A DNA stretch of 64,000 bases from Anaeroplasma bactoclasticum (lineage in GTDB: Bacteria; Bacillota_I; Bacilli_A; Acholeplasmatales; Anaeroplasmataceae), in the NCBI RefSeq assembly GCF_003550015.1, contig NZ_QXEV01000008.1, positions 1-64,000 on the forward strand, given 5' to 3'. The notes under the pieces were generated by a model that worked only from the letters and a program-made list of their open reading frames with translations, did not search any database and was not told where the DNA came from. Positions within the stretch are counted from its first letter, which is position 1; the number at the start of each line of letters is the position of its first letter. Positions 54,150 through 62,584 of the stretch are shown here, piece by piece. The position numbers and the translations under genes were made by a program.

Positions 54150-55235
54150 GTGTCAAAGAAGAAGATAATATTTAATGTAATATTCTTTTTAGTCGTAACA
54201 GGATTAACTATATTCTATTTAATCTCCTCAAATGTCCTATCTAGTGTAAAGGAAATTGGTAGGGTTAAATGGTGGGGATTTTTAACCATTGTTTTAGTGT
54301 TATTTTCTTATGTTAGCATGGACTGCTTTATTATTTATAGAAATATGAAGCTAATCAAACCAGATTCAAAATATGGACAAGCCTATGGCTTATATTTTAT
54401 GGGTAATTTAGGTTCTAATGTTACACCATGGAAGAGTGCCCATTTCCCAATGATTGGATATTATTTAAAGAAAAAAGGATTTAATACAGAAGAAAACATT
54501 TCTGTCATGGCAACAAATCAAATAATATACTCTACAACATTACCTGTTTTATATACTATATTCTTTATATATTCTTTAGTTACAAATTCAACATTAAAAA
54601 TTGGAGATTATAATGTTCCATTATTTATCTTTTGTTTAATTGGTATTGGAACAAATGTAGGCTATTTTACCGCTTTAATGTTAATGATGTATAATTTAAG
54701 ATTTCAAGCATTTATACTTAAAATAGAAGTTAAAATATTGAAGAAATTTAAAAAGGAATTTGATAGTGAAGAATTTGTTTTAGAAAAACAAAAAAAGATG
54801 GAAATTTATAAAATAAGTGCCAATAGGATGTGGGCAAATATTAAATATAATATTCCATCCTATCTAGCCTATGTATGCTTTATGCTATTATCCTTTGGAT
54901 TACCTTATATAATATATTTATTGATAACTCAAAATGGATTTAAGATAGAAGAATATATGTATTCTTTCTTACTTTGTCAAGCATCAAGCTATGTTACAAA
55001 TATTATTCCATCCCCAGGTGGAATTGGTACAGCAGAATTTTCATTTATAACTGTATATTCTACATTTATGGGAGATGCTGTCAACCTTGCAGTTATCTTA
55101 TTTCGATGTGTAACTTTCTTATTATTAGTAATAATTGATTTTATTTTCTTTACAATATTTTTAATTCGGGGTATGTTGGAAAGAAAAAAACAAAAAATGA
55201 AAGAAAATTCAAATAATTGTTTTGAAAATGAATGA
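54150..55235 (+). CDS. Flippase-like integral membrane protein (UPF0104/LPG synthase TM domain)
   Basis: A 361-aa protein with about eight membrane helices and the motif PSPGGIGTAEFSF, typical of the lysylphosphatidylglycerol synthase/flippase-like TM domain. It has no synthase (aminoacyl-transfer) domain, so a lipid flippase-type role is more likely than lipid lysylation. The only suitable start in frame is GTG 54150, seven bases after AGGAGG; an out-of-frame ATG at 54148 overlaps it and opens a six-codon frame. Confidence 0.85.
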   Translation: MSKKKIIFNVIFFLVVTGLTIFYLISSNVLSSVKEIGRVKWWGFLTIVLVLFSYVSMDCFIIYRNMKLIKPDSKYGQAYGLYFMGNLGSNVTPWKSAHFPMIGYYLKKKGFNTEENISVMATNQIIYSTTLPVLYTIFFIYSLVTNSTLKIGDYNVPLFIFCLIGIGTNVGYFTALMLMMYNLRFQAFILKIEVKILKKFKKEFDSEEFVLEKQKKMEIYKISANRMWANIKYNIPSYLAYVCFMLLSFGLPYIIYLLITQNGFKIEEYMYSFLLCQASSYVTNIIPSPGGIGTAEFSFITVYSTFMGDAVNLAVILFRCVTFLLLVIIDFIFFTIFLIRGMLERKKQKMKENSNNCFENE

Positions 55236-55272
55236 TTTTATGATATAAAATAATACTTGGAGGATTATGAAA

Positions 55273-56562
55273 ATGAGTGATTTTAAAATTAATACAAAAT
55301 GCGTACAGGCTGGATATCGTCCAGGAAATGGTGAACCAAGACAGGTTCCTATTATTCAGTCTACTACATTTAAATATAATTCAAGCGAGGATATGGGTAA
55401 GCTATTCGATTTAGAGGCTACTGGATACTTCTATACAAGACTTCAAAACCCAACAAATGATTTTGTTGCAGCTAAAATTGCTGATATGGAAGGTGGTTGT
55501 GCAGCAATGCTTACATCATCTGGTCAGGCTGCAAACTTCTTCGCATTATTTAATATTTGTGAATGCGGAAGCCATATTGTTTCATCATCATCTATTTATG
55601 GTGGTACATTTAATTTAATTGCGGTTACAATGAAGAAGATGGGTATTGATGTTACATTTGTTTCTCCAGATGCAACTGAAGAAGAAATTGAGGCTGCATT
55701 TAAAGAAAATACAAGAGCTTGCTTCGGTGAGACCATCGCAAACCCTGCACTTACTGTATTTGATATTGAAAAGTGGGCAAAAATTGCACATAAGCATGGA
55801 GTACCACTAATTGTGGATAACACATTCCCAACTCCAGTAAACTGTAGACCTATTGAGTGGGGTGCAGATATCGTAACTCATTCTACAACAAAATATATGG
55901 ATGGTCATGGTGCAGCTGTAGGTGGATGTATTGTTGATTCTGGTAAATTTGATTGGATGGCACATAAGGATAAATTCCCTGGCCTATGTGAACCAGATGA
56001 TTCTTATCATGGTATTACATATGCAGAGAAGTTTGGTAAGGAAGGTGCATTTATTACAAAATGTACTGCTCAGTTAATGAGAGATTTTGGTTCTATTCAA
56101 TCTCCTCAGAATGCATATTTATTAAATTTAGGATTAGAATCCTTACATGTACGTATGGCTCGTCATGTTGAAAATGCTCAGGCTATGGCTGAATTCTTAG
56201 AGGCTGATCCAAGAGTTAAATCTGTTTCATATTCTGGTTTAAAATCTAGTAAGTATTATGAACTAGCGCAAAAGTATCTACCTAAGGGTGGCTGTGGTGT
56301 TGTATCCTTCGAACTTAAGGGTGGTAGAAAGGCTGCAAGCCAGTTTATGGCAGCATTAAAACTAATTGCAATTGAAACTCATGTTGCAGACGCAAGAAGC
56401 TGCTGCTTAAACCCTGCAACATCTACACATCGTCAGCTAACTGATGATCAATTAGTAGCTGCAGGTATCCCTGCAGGATTAATCCGCTTATCTTGTGGTA
56501 TTGAAGATAAAGAAGATTTAATCGCTGATGTTAAACAGGCATTAGATTCTATTAAAGAATAA
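55273..56562 (+). CDS. metY: O-acetylhomoserine aminocarboxypropyltransferase (sulfhydrylase)
   Basis: A 429-aa PLP enzyme that combines O-acetylhomoserine with sulfide to give homocysteine. The blocks GDG-type start KINTKCVQAGYRPGNGEPR, IIQSTTFKY, ATGYFYTRLQNPTNDF, the PLP-Lys in HSTTKYMDGHG, and the C-terminal THRQLTDDQL and RLSCGIEDKEDL define the Cys/Met metabolism family; the long central region fits MetY rather than MetB. I choose ATG 55273 because the GGAGGA site is 8 bases away; ATG 55267 is too close. MetA, which makes its substrate, is encoded at 57095. Confidence 0.95.
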   Translation: MSDFKINTKCVQAGYRPGNGEPRQVPIIQSTTFKYNSSEDMGKLFDLEATGYFYTRLQNPTNDFVAAKIADMEGGCAAMLTSSGQAANFFALFNICECGSHIVSSSSIYGGTFNLIAVTMKKMGIDVTFVSPDATEEEIEAAFKENTRACFGETIANPALTVFDIEKWAKIAHKHGVPLIVDNTFPTPVNCRPIEWGADIVTHSTTKYMDGHGAAVGGCIVDSGKFDWMAHKDKFPGLCEPDDSYHGITYAEKFGKEGAFITKCTAQLMRDFGSIQSPQNAYLLNLGLESLHVRMARHVENAQAMAEFLEADPRVKSVSYSGLKSSKYYELAQKYLPKGGCGVVSFELKGGRKAASQFMAALKLIAIETHVADARSCCLNPATSTHRQLTDDQLVAAGIPAGLIRLSCGIEDKEDLIADVKQALDSIKE

Positions 56563-56567
56563 TTTAT

Positions 56568-56593
56568 GAGCACTCGTTTGAGTGCTCTTTTAT
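56568..56593 (+). terminator. Rho-independent terminator of metY
   Basis: GAGCACTC and GAGTGCTC with a GTTT loop and a T-rich tail. Confidence 0.85.
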
Positions 56594-56665
56594 GTATAGG
56601 AACGTGATTTTTATTTGAAGAATTAAGCATTTTAAAATCCAAATTAAGAAAGGTGTAAAATAATT

Positions 56666-57028
56666 ATGAGAATTCATATCCCACTAAATGAAAAAGGCAT
56701 ATATGAATTAGAAAATTGGCAAGAGCTTGAAGCTAATAATTTAAAAATAATTGAGTTTTCTAGTGATGATTATAGATATTTAGAGAATAAGAAATATTTC
56801 GATTTTTTAAATGTTGAATGCAATTGCTTAATCGATTTATATGAGAACGAAGATATAAGTAATGAAAAATTACCTAAAGGATTAGAAATAACAAGATTAT
56901 TAATTGATAACACCGATGATGAAAGATTTATTACATTATTAAGAAAATTTGTTGATATTTTTGAACTTGCTATTAAATGTAATACATATGTTAATATTTA
57001 TTGCTATGGTGATGTGAATGCGAAATAA
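56666..57028 (+). CDS. Unknown small protein (120 aa)
   Basis: A 120-aa acidic cytoplasmic protein preceded by AAAGGTG. It has no signal peptide, membrane segment or motif I recognise; the C-terminal LRKFVDIFELAIKCNTYVNIYCYGD is predicted beta/alpha. Size and acidity would fit an immunity-type protein, but no toxin gene lies next to it, so no role is claimed. It sits between metY and the convergent metA. Confidence 0.55.
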   Translation: MRIHIPLNEKGIYELENWQELEANNLKIIEFSSDDYRYLENKKYFDFLNVECNCLIDLYENEDISNEKLPKGLEITRLLIDNTDDERFITLLRKFVDIFELAIKCNTYVNIYCYGDVNAK

Positions 57029-57073
57029 AAAAATATTCTCAAGTATTTCTTACGGATGAAGTTTATAAAGCAA

Positions 57074-57096
57074 TAAAAAAAGCCACAATGTGGCTT
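57074..57096 (-). terminator. Rho-independent terminator of metA
   Basis: AAGCCAC and GTGGCTT with an AAT loop; the run of A on the left is a T-run on the minus strand. It overlaps the metA stop codon. Confidence 0.8.
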
Positions 57097-58024
57097 ATTC
57101 TTCAGAATATTTGATTTTAGGATTTTTAAAATCAAATGGTGTAATCTGGTATACATAATAGTTTAACCAGTTATAATATAAGATATTTGCTGTTGATCTC
57201 CATAATACATCAACATCAGTTTTATCTTCATTAAAATAATTTAATGGCTCATGAATTGGAAGATTTTTAACTAAATCTCTTTCATATTCACTCTTTAAAG
57301 TGTATTTGTCATATTCTAGGTGTCCTAGGACAAATACTCTTTTTTTATCCTTAGATCTTAAAATAGTAGTTCCACATTCCTTAGATGTACATAAAGGAAT
57401 TAGTTCTTTACAAGATAATAAGTCTTCTTCCTTATTGTAGGTGTGACGAGACTGTGGTACATAGAAGATATCATCAATACCATTTAATAATACTTCATGA
57501 ATTACTGCCTTTTTATGCTTATAAACACCAAATAGCTTTTCAGATAAAGGATACTTCTTAATACCATAGAAGTAGTTTAGTGCTGCTTGAGCTCCCCAAC
57601 AGATAAACATTGTAGATGTTACATGCGTTTTAGTAAATTCAAAGATTTCTTTTAATTCATCATAATAATCTACATCTTCAAATTCTAAATGTTCAACAGG
57701 TGCTCCTGTAATAATCATACCATCGAAATTTTTATCCTTGATTTTATCAAATGTTGTATAAAACTTCTCCAAATGAGAAGCACTCGTATTTTTAGACTCA
57801 TGAGATTTAGGTGAAATCAATGTTAAATTTACCTGTAAGGATGAGTTTGCAAGGAGCCTACAAAGCTGTGTTTCTGTTTGAATCTTTGTTGGCATTAAAT
57901 TTAGTATTAATATATCAATGGGACGAATGTCCTGGGTGTCTGCACGATTTTTGGACATGACGAAAATATTCTCATCTCTTAAAACATCATAAGCCGGAAT
58001 ATCCTTTGGAATAATAATTGGCAT
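57095..58024 (-). CDS. metAA: Homoserine O-acetyltransferase (MetA type)
   Basis: A 309-aa enzyme of the MetA fold (class I glutamine amidotransferase-like). The catalytic Cys is in FICWGAQAAL (about residue 140), the His in PQSRHTYNK (about 235) and the acidic partner in LGHLEYD. N-terminal MPIIIPKDIPA and NLMPTKIQTETQ are family blocks. Despite the old label homoserine succinyltransferase, most Bacillota members use acetyl-CoA; the neighbouring metY uses the acetyl product. AAATGGGGTGG precedes the start on the minus strand. No SAM riboswitch or T-box is seen upstream. Confidence 0.95.
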   Translation of the reverse strand: MPIIIPKDIPAYDVLRDENIFVMSKNRADTQDIRPIDILILNLMPTKIQTETQLCRLLANSSLQVNLTLISPKSHESKNTSASHLEKFYTTFDKIKDKNFDGMIITGAPVEHLEFEDVDYYDELKEIFEFTKTHVTSTMFICWGAQAALNYFYGIKKYPLSEKLFGVYKHKKAVIHEVLLNGIDDIFYVPQSRHTYNKEEDLLSCKELIPLCTSKECGTTILRSKDKKRVFVLGHLEYDKYTLKSEYERDLVKNLPIHEPLNYFNEDKTDVDVLWRSTANILYYNWLNYYVYQITPFDFKNPKIKYSEE

Positions 58025-58137
58025 AAATCCACCCCATTTCTTAAAAATTTAAGACAATTATAGCATATTTTTTAAATTTGTGTACCCTTAATAATAATAT
58101 AAGAGTGTTATATAAAAATTGTATAAGAATTTTATAG

Positions 58138-58165
58138 TTGATAATTTTTTAAATATTGGTATAAT
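58138..58165 (+). promoter_or_regulatory. rnpB promoter (TTGATA / TATAAT)
   Basis: TTGATA at 58138-58143 and TATAAT at 58160-58165, 16 bases apart, put the start near 58172. Confidence 0.8.
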
Positions 58166-58171
58166 ACTTTT

Positions 58172-58506
58172 GGTAGTTGGGTAATCGAGCAGAAATGTTA
58201 GGAAAGTCCATGCTAGCACAGGCTGCGATGCCTGTAGTGTTTGCGCTGGCTTAATAAATAAGGCCAGGCACCGCAAGGTGACGGCGAATCTAGCCTAAGT
58301 CTTTGATATGGTGATGATTCATAAAGTGCCACAGAAACGATACTTTTGGAAACAAAAGGGTGAAACGTTGGTAAACCCCACAAGCTAGAAACCCAAATTT
58401 TGGTAGGGGAGTCTCCAAGACCGAACTGAAGGTATGAGGAGGAAGGGAAACCTTAGATAAATGATTACCGCCTTTATGGTACGGAACATGGCTTATAGAC
58501 TACTAC
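58172..58506 (+). ncRNA. rnpB: RNase P RNA
   Basis: The catalytic RNA of RNase P, which cuts tRNA 5' leaders. Conserved landmarks in order: GGTAATCG near the 5' end, GGAAAGTCCATGCT, ACAGAAACGATAC, GGTGAAACGTTGGTAAACCCCAC, and AGATAAATGATTACCGCC with GGTACGGAACATGGCTTATAGA near the 3' end. GTAGT (58173) can pair with ACTAC (58499) as helix P1. The general layout fits the B-type (Bacillus) RNA. Ends are placed to within a few bases. Confidence 0.96.
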
Positions 58507-58514
58507 TTTATTTT

Positions 58515-58537
58515 AAAGGCTCTTGGAGCCTTTTTTA
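58515..58537 (+). terminator. Rho-independent terminator of rnpB
   Basis: AAAGGCTC and GAGCCTTT with a TTG loop and a T-run. Confidence 0.9.
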
Positions 58538-58538
58538 A

Positions 58539-58567
58539 TTGAAAATTAAAAGTAATTTTGGTACAAT
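58539..58567 (+). promoter_or_regulatory. lepA promoter (TTGAAA / TACAAT)
   Basis: TTGAAA at 58539-58544 and TACAAT at 58562-58567 with 17-base spacing, 25 bases before the lepA start. Confidence 0.72.
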
Positions 58568-58591
58568 ACTTTTGAATGTGAGGTGAAATAT

Positions 58592-60424
58592 ATGGAATTT
58601 GATATTAAGAAGCTAAAAGAACGTCAAACAAAGATTCGTAATTTCTGTATTATTGCCCATATTGACCATGGTAAAACTACTCTATCCGATAGAATTTTAG
58701 AGATTTGTGATTCTGTTGAAGAAAGAGAAATGCAAGATCAGCTATTAGATTCTATGGAACTCGAAAGAGAAAGAGGAATCACAATTAAATTAAATGCTGT
58801 ATCTTTAAAATATAAAGCAAATAATGGAATTGAATATGAATTCCATTTAATTGATACTCCAGGTCATGTAGATTTCACTTATGAAGTATCTAGATCTTTA
58901 GCTGCATGTGAGGGTGCAATTTTAGTAGTAGATGCAACTCAAGGAGTTGAAGCACAAACACTAGCAAATGTATATTTAGCATTAGATAATAATCTAGAGA
59001 TTTTACCATTAATTAATAAAATTGATTTACCAAGTGCTGACCCAGAGCGTGCAAAGCATGAAATAGAAGATGTTATAGGACTTCCTGCATATGAAGCAGT
59101 ACTTGCCTCAGCGAAAACTGGTGTTGGTGTAAGAGATGTATTAGAACAGGTTGTAAGCTATGTAGCTGCACCTACAGGAGATATAGAGGCTCCTGCAAAG
59201 GCACTAATCTTTGATAGTGCATTTGATTCTTACCGTGGTGTTGTGGTACTTGTTTGTGTTAAAGAGGGTATCATTAAAAGAGGAGATAAAATCCGCTTTA
59301 TGGCTACAGGTGCAGAGTATACTGTAGTAGAGCTTGGTGTTAGAACTCCAAAAGAAGTTGAAAGAGATTATTTAATGGCAGGTGATGTAGGATATATTAC
59401 AGCCTCCATTAAGGATATCAATTTAGTTCATGTAGGTGATACAGTTACTGTATGCGATAATCCAGCCTTAGAGCCTCTTCCAGGCTATAAAAAGATGAAT
59501 CCAATGGTATTCTGTGGATTATATCCCATTGATTCTAAACAATATCAGGACTTACATGATGCCTTAGATAAAATGAAATTATCGGATGCATCCTTAGTTT
59601 ATGAACCAGAAACCTCCCAAGCCTTAGGCTTTGGATTCCGTACAGGATTCTTAGGCTTATTACATATGGATATTGTAAAAGAAAGAATCTCTAGAGAATT
59701 TGGTATAGATTTAATCGCAACAGCTCCATCTGTAAACTATCATGTATATTTAACTGATGGCTCTATGATATCTATAGATAACCCATCTGAATTACCAGAA
59801 GCATCCAAACTAGATCATATTGAAGAGCCTTTTGTAAAGGCTACAATTATGACTCCAACAGAATATATTGGTGCTGTAATGGACTTATGTCAAAAGAAGC
59901 GTGGATTATTTATCAATATGCAGTATGTAGAAGAAACTAGAGCTGTAATCCATTATAATATGCCACTACTTGAAATTGTTTATGATTTCTTTGATAAGCT
60001 AAAAAGCTATACAAAGGGTTATGCATCCTTCGATTATGAAATTGGTGATTATGAAGCATCTAAGCTTGTAAAAATGGATGTAATGCTAAATGGTGATGTC
60101 ATCGATGCCTTATCCATTATTGTTCATAAGGATTTTGCATATGATAGAGGTAGAATCTTAGTTGAAAAACTAAAAGAAATTATCCCTAGACAACAATTTG
60201 AGGTTCCCGTTCAGGCTGTAATCAACCATAAGGTTATCGCAAGAAGCGATATTAAAGCACTTCGTAAAGATGTTTTAGCTAAGTGCTATGGTGGAGATAT
60301 TTCAAGAAAGAAGAAGCTTCTAGAAAAGCAAAAGGAAGGAAAGAAGAAAATGAAGGCAATTGGTACAGTAGAAGTACCACAGGAGGCTTTCTTAGCAATT
60401 CTTTCTACAGACGAAGATAAATAA
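58592..60424 (+). CDS. lepA: Elongation factor 4 (LepA)
   Basis: A 610-aa ribosome-binding GTPase. The G domain has AHIDHGKTT, the switch I block [20 protein letters not shown] and [11 protein letters not shown]; the LepA-specific C-terminal domain ends with [20 protein letters not shown], here split as [12 protein letters not shown] and [15 protein letters not shown], then [11 protein letters not shown]. These mark LepA, not TypA. The enzyme back-translocates or helps assemble ribosomes under stress in studied species. ATG 58592 follows GTGAGGTG. Confidence 0.97.
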   Translation: MEFDIKKLKERQTKIRNFCIIAHIDHGKTTLSDRILEICDSVEEREMQDQLLDSMELERERGITIKLNAVSLKYKANNGIEYEFHLIDTPGHVDFTYEVSRSLAACEGAILVVDATQGVEAQTLANVYLALDNNLEILPLINKIDLPSADPERAKHEIEDVIGLPAYEAVLASAKTGVGVRDVLEQVVSYVAAPTGDIEAPAKALIFDSAFDSYRGVVVLVCVKEGIIKRGDKIRFMATGAEYTVVELGVRTPKEVERDYLMAGDVGYITASIKDINLVHVGDTVTVCDNPALEPLPGYKKMNPMVFCGLYPIDSKQYQDLHDALDKMKLSDASLVYEPETSQALGFGFRTGFLGLLHMDIVKERISREFGIDLIATAPSVNYHVYLTDGSMISIDNPSELPEASKLDHIEEPFVKATIMTPTEYIGAVMDLCQKKRGLFINMQYVEETRAVIHYNMPLLEIVYDFFDKLKSYTKGYASFDYEIGDYEASKLVKMDVMLNGDVIDALSIIVHKDFAYDRGRILVEKLKEIIPRQQFEVPVQAVINHKVIARSDIKALRKDVLAKCYGGDISRKKKLLEKQKEGKKKMKAIGTVEVPQEAFLAILSTDEDK

Positions 60425-60428
60425 TAAC

Positions 60429-60467
60429 AAAACAGGCAATTTGTTATAAAAAGGCCTGTTTTCTTTT
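60429..60467 (+). terminator. Rho-independent terminator of lepA
   Basis: AAAACAGGC and GCCTGTTTT pair around a 16-base loop and are followed by a T-rich tail. Confidence 0.78.
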
Positions 60468-60476
60468 AAAAACAAT

Positions 60477-60490
60477 TGAAAACGCTTGCA
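60477..60490 (+). promoter_or_regulatory. Catabolite-responsive element (cre)
   Basis: TGAAAACGCTTGCA fits the cre consensus TGWAARCGYTWNCW at every position and overlaps the -35 box of the acetyltransferase promoter. CcpA-HPr(Ser-P) bound here would repress the gene when sugars are plentiful. Confidence 0.85.
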
Positions 60491-60514
60491 AAATAACACT
60501 GATAGTGATACAAT
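60486..60514 (+). promoter_or_regulatory. Promoter of the GNAT gene (TTGCAA / TACAAT)
   Basis: TTGCAA at 60486-60491 and TACAAT at 60509-60514 with 17-base spacing; the -35 lies inside the cre box. Confidence 0.75.
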
Positions 60515-60548
60515 AACAGTCGGGATGTAAATATCGAAGGAGAAATTT

Positions 60549-60992
60549 ATGGAATTTAAGAACACAAAATATTTAAAAAATGCAGAAGTAGAATTAAGAC
60601 TTCGTGAGGCAGTTGAAGCTGTAGAAAAGTTTGGTGGAGCACCTGTTTATTATTTTGACATTTTAAATTGTGATGGAGATAAAGTGGGTACATGCGAGCT
60701 TAGAGTAGGACATAATGATGAATTATATTATTATGGTAATATCTTATGTGAAATTGAGCCTAGATATCAGGGTAGACATTTCGCATATAAGGCTACTAGA
60801 CTTTTATTATTATTAGCTAAGGATCATAATATGGGATATATTTCTGTAACCTGCGCTAAGGACAATGTAAAAATTAAGTCAACCTGCGATATGCTTGGTA
60901 TGAAATTATTAGAAGAATGTGACTTACCAAGTGATCATCCTATTCGTAAAATGGGTGGAAAAGACGCTGCAATTTACGTACTAGATATTTAA
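60549..60992 (+). CDS. GNAT-family N-acetyltransferase
   Basis: A 147-aa acetyltransferase. Motif A, which holds acetyl-CoA, is seen as IEPRYQGRHFAYKATRLLL (key R-x-x-Gly region YQGRHFA, about residues 77-83), preceded by the beta strand LYYYGNILCEI and followed by ISVTCAKDNVKIKSTC, a typical motif B. The acceptor is unknown. AAGGAG precedes ATG 60549. The gene is alone between two terminators and carries a cre site at its promoter, so its acceptor probably relates to carbon-source-dependent metabolism. Confidence 0.88.
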   Translation: MEFKNTKYLKNAEVELRLREAVEAVEKFGGAPVYYFDILNCDGDKVGTCELRVGHNDELYYYGNILCEIEPRYQGRHFAYKATRLLLLLAKDHNMGYISVTCAKDNVKIKSTCDMLGMKLLEECDLPSDHPIRKMGGKDAAIYVLDI

Positions 60993-61002
60993 AAAAATGA
61001 CT

Positions 61003-61038
61003 AAACGACATCAAATTTACCATTTGGTGTCGTTTTTT
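61003..61038 (+). terminator. Rho-independent terminator
   Basis: AAACGACATCAAAT and ATTTGGTGTCGTTT pair over 14 bases (one wobble) with a 5-base loop and a T-run. Confidence 0.9.
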
Positions 61039-61079
61039 TCTGGTTATTTTAAAATAAATAAATTCATTTTCATCTTTTG

Positions 61080-61108
61080 TTGAATTTATAACGATTTAGG
61101 AATATAAT
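61080..61108 (+). promoter_or_regulatory. Promoter of the TPP riboswitch/thiT transcript
   Basis: TTGAAT at 61080-61085 and TATAAT at 61103-61108 with 17-base spacing, just before the aptamer. Confidence 0.72.
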
Positions 61109-61121
61109 ATCAACTGTCATA

Positions 61122-61202
61122 TTAAGGGGAGCCTTAAAGGCTGAGAGTATATTAAGTTATAGACCCTTGACCTGATCTAGGTAATGCTAGCGTAGGGAAT
61201 AA
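61122..61202 (+). ncRNA. TPP riboswitch (THI element)
   Basis: The THI-box blocks are clear: GGGGAGCC, GGCTGAGAGT, GACCCTTGACCTGATCT, then GGTAATGC and GCGTAGGGAA. It senses thiamine pyrophosphate. With the terminator at 61246 before the thiT ribosome site it should stop transcription when TPP is high. Confidence 0.95.
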
Positions 61203-61245
61203 TGTGAAGGTATTTTATATATACTTATTATTATCCTTTTTTAGC

Positions 61246-61267
61246 AATGTCCTAGCGGACATTTTTT
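61246..61267 (+). terminator. Expression-platform terminator of the TPP riboswitch
   Basis: AATGTCC and GGACATT with a TAGC loop and a T-run. Confidence 0.88.
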
Positions 61268-61288
61268 GTTTTTTTAAGGAGGGAAAAA

Positions 61289-61966
61289 ATGAAAACAAAA
61301 AAGTTTTCGATAAGAGTGCTTGCTGAAATTGCTATATTTGCAGCAATCGCTTATGTACTTGATTTATTTCAAGGAATTTGGTTTAAAGGCGTATGGCCTA
61401 ATGGGGGATCTATTGGTATTGCGATGGTTCCAATTTTTGTAATTGCTTATAGAAGAGGACTATTACCAGGATTATTATGTGGTTTAATTGTTGGTACAGT
61501 TCAAATGTCTGGTGGCGTTTATGCTGTAACAGGAAAGAACTTCACAAATGAATTTATGCAGGTAATGGCACCATTCATTCAGGTATCCTTAGATTATGTT
61601 TTAGCATATTTCTTAGTAGGCTTTGCAGGTGCATTTGCTGCATTATATGCTAAAGGTAAAGATTTTAAAACTAAGCTTATTTGGATAATTGTTGGTACAG
61701 TAATTGGTGGTACATTAAAATTCTTAGCACATTTTGCTGCAGGCTATTTCTGGTTAAATACTTCAAAGCCATTTGCTGGAATTGATAGTGGTTCTATGCT
61801 ATTCTCTTTCGTTTATAATGGAACATATTGTATCCCTAATATCATTTTATGTACAACTATTATGATCATTATTGCAAAAATTGCTCCATTCCTACTTGAT
61901 GTAGACTATAAAAAAGAGGCAGAATCTATAGAGGAGGATAATGACAATGAAGTACAACAAGCGTAG
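61289..61966 (+). CDS. thiT: Thiamine ECF transporter substrate-binding protein ThiT
   Basis: A 225-aa membrane protein with about six helices. The start RVLAEIAIFAAIAYVLDLF, the GIWFKGVWPNGGSIGIAMVPIF segment (in parts GVWPNGGSIG, AMVPIFVIAYRRG) and the C-terminal helices match the ThiT S-component; the TPP riboswitch in front confirms thiamine as the substrate. It needs an EcfAAT module from elsewhere. AAGGAGGG precedes ATG 61289. ThiN (36192) can phosphorylate the imported vitamin. Confidence 0.95.
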   Translation: MKTKKFSIRVLAEIAIFAAIAYVLDLFQGIWFKGVWPNGGSIGIAMVPIFVIAYRRGLLPGLLCGLIVGTVQMSGGVYAVTGKNFTNEFMQVMAPFIQVSLDYVLAYFLVGFAGAFAALYAKGKDFKTKLIWIIVGTVIGGTLKFLAHFAAGYFWLNTSKPFAGIDSGSMLFSFVYNGTYCIPNIILCTTIMIIIAKIAPFLLDVDYKKEAESIEEDNDNEVQQA

Positions 61967-62441
61967 TTTAATCATTTCCATTATCGCTTTAGCACTTGGA
62001 CTTACTGCATTTACAGTATTCTTAGTTTTATTTATTAAAAGTTCATCCTTATCCGGAGAATATGGTTATGAAAAGAATGATGGCACAACAATTTATGAAT
62101 CGGATATAACATTTAATCAAAATTATGCAATGGGATTTATTTTGGGTATAGTTTTAATTTCTTATGGTGCTTATGCATTATATAAAGTATTAAAAGAAAA
62201 CAAATCAACAGATTTAGCATTATTCGTATCCTTATCTGTTGGATCTGGCCTTGTTGGTGTATATTCATTCCAGGTATTCTTTAAAGAATTAGTTAGATGC
62301 CAAGTTAAGGGTAAAGAATTTATATATTTAGATTTCCAAATGTATTTATATATGGCAATTATATTCTTAACAATCCTTATTGTTTCATTAGTATTCGCTA
62401 TAAAATATGTTAAGAAGCACAAAATATCTATAATAAAATAA
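61947..62441 (+). CDS. Membrane protein of unknown function downstream of thiT
   Basis: A 164-aa protein with four hydrophobic segments (about residues 9-30, 58-80, 90-105, 135-155); the loop after the first holds GEYGYEKNDGTTIYESD. ATG 61947, 9 bases from GAGGAGG, is preferred over ATG 61941, 3 bases away. It overlaps thiT by 20 bases and is under the same riboswitch, so it may assist thiamine uptake, but no known family is recognised. Confidence 0.65.
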   Translation: MKYNKRSLIISIIALALGLTAFTVFLVLFIKSSSLSGEYGYEKNDGTTIYESDITFNQNYAMGFILGIVLISYGAYALYKVLKENKSTDLALFVSLSVGSGLVGVYSFQVFFKELVRCQVKGKEFIYLDFQMYLYMAIIFLTILIVSLVFAIKYVKKHKISIIK

Positions 62442-62456
62442 TAAACAATTATATAG

Positions 62457-62491
62457 AAATAGGAATCAGCGGCATGATTCCTATTTTTTTA
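62457..62491 (+). terminator. Rho-independent terminator
   Basis: AAATAGGAATCA and TGATTCCTATTT form a 12-bp stem with a 6-base loop and a T-run. Confidence 0.9.
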
Positions 62492-62584
62492 TGCTATAAT
62501 TATATTATGTTAACCAAAATCTATTTTATTTTTAAAAAATTTATATTATAATATAACCCTGACTTTAAGAGAGGAGAATTATAT

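Noticed and set aside
58592-60424. First impression of TypA/BipA for the large GTPase
   Set aside because: The [19 protein letters not shown] and C-terminal [12 protein letters not shown] segments match LepA, and the length of 610 fits LepA.
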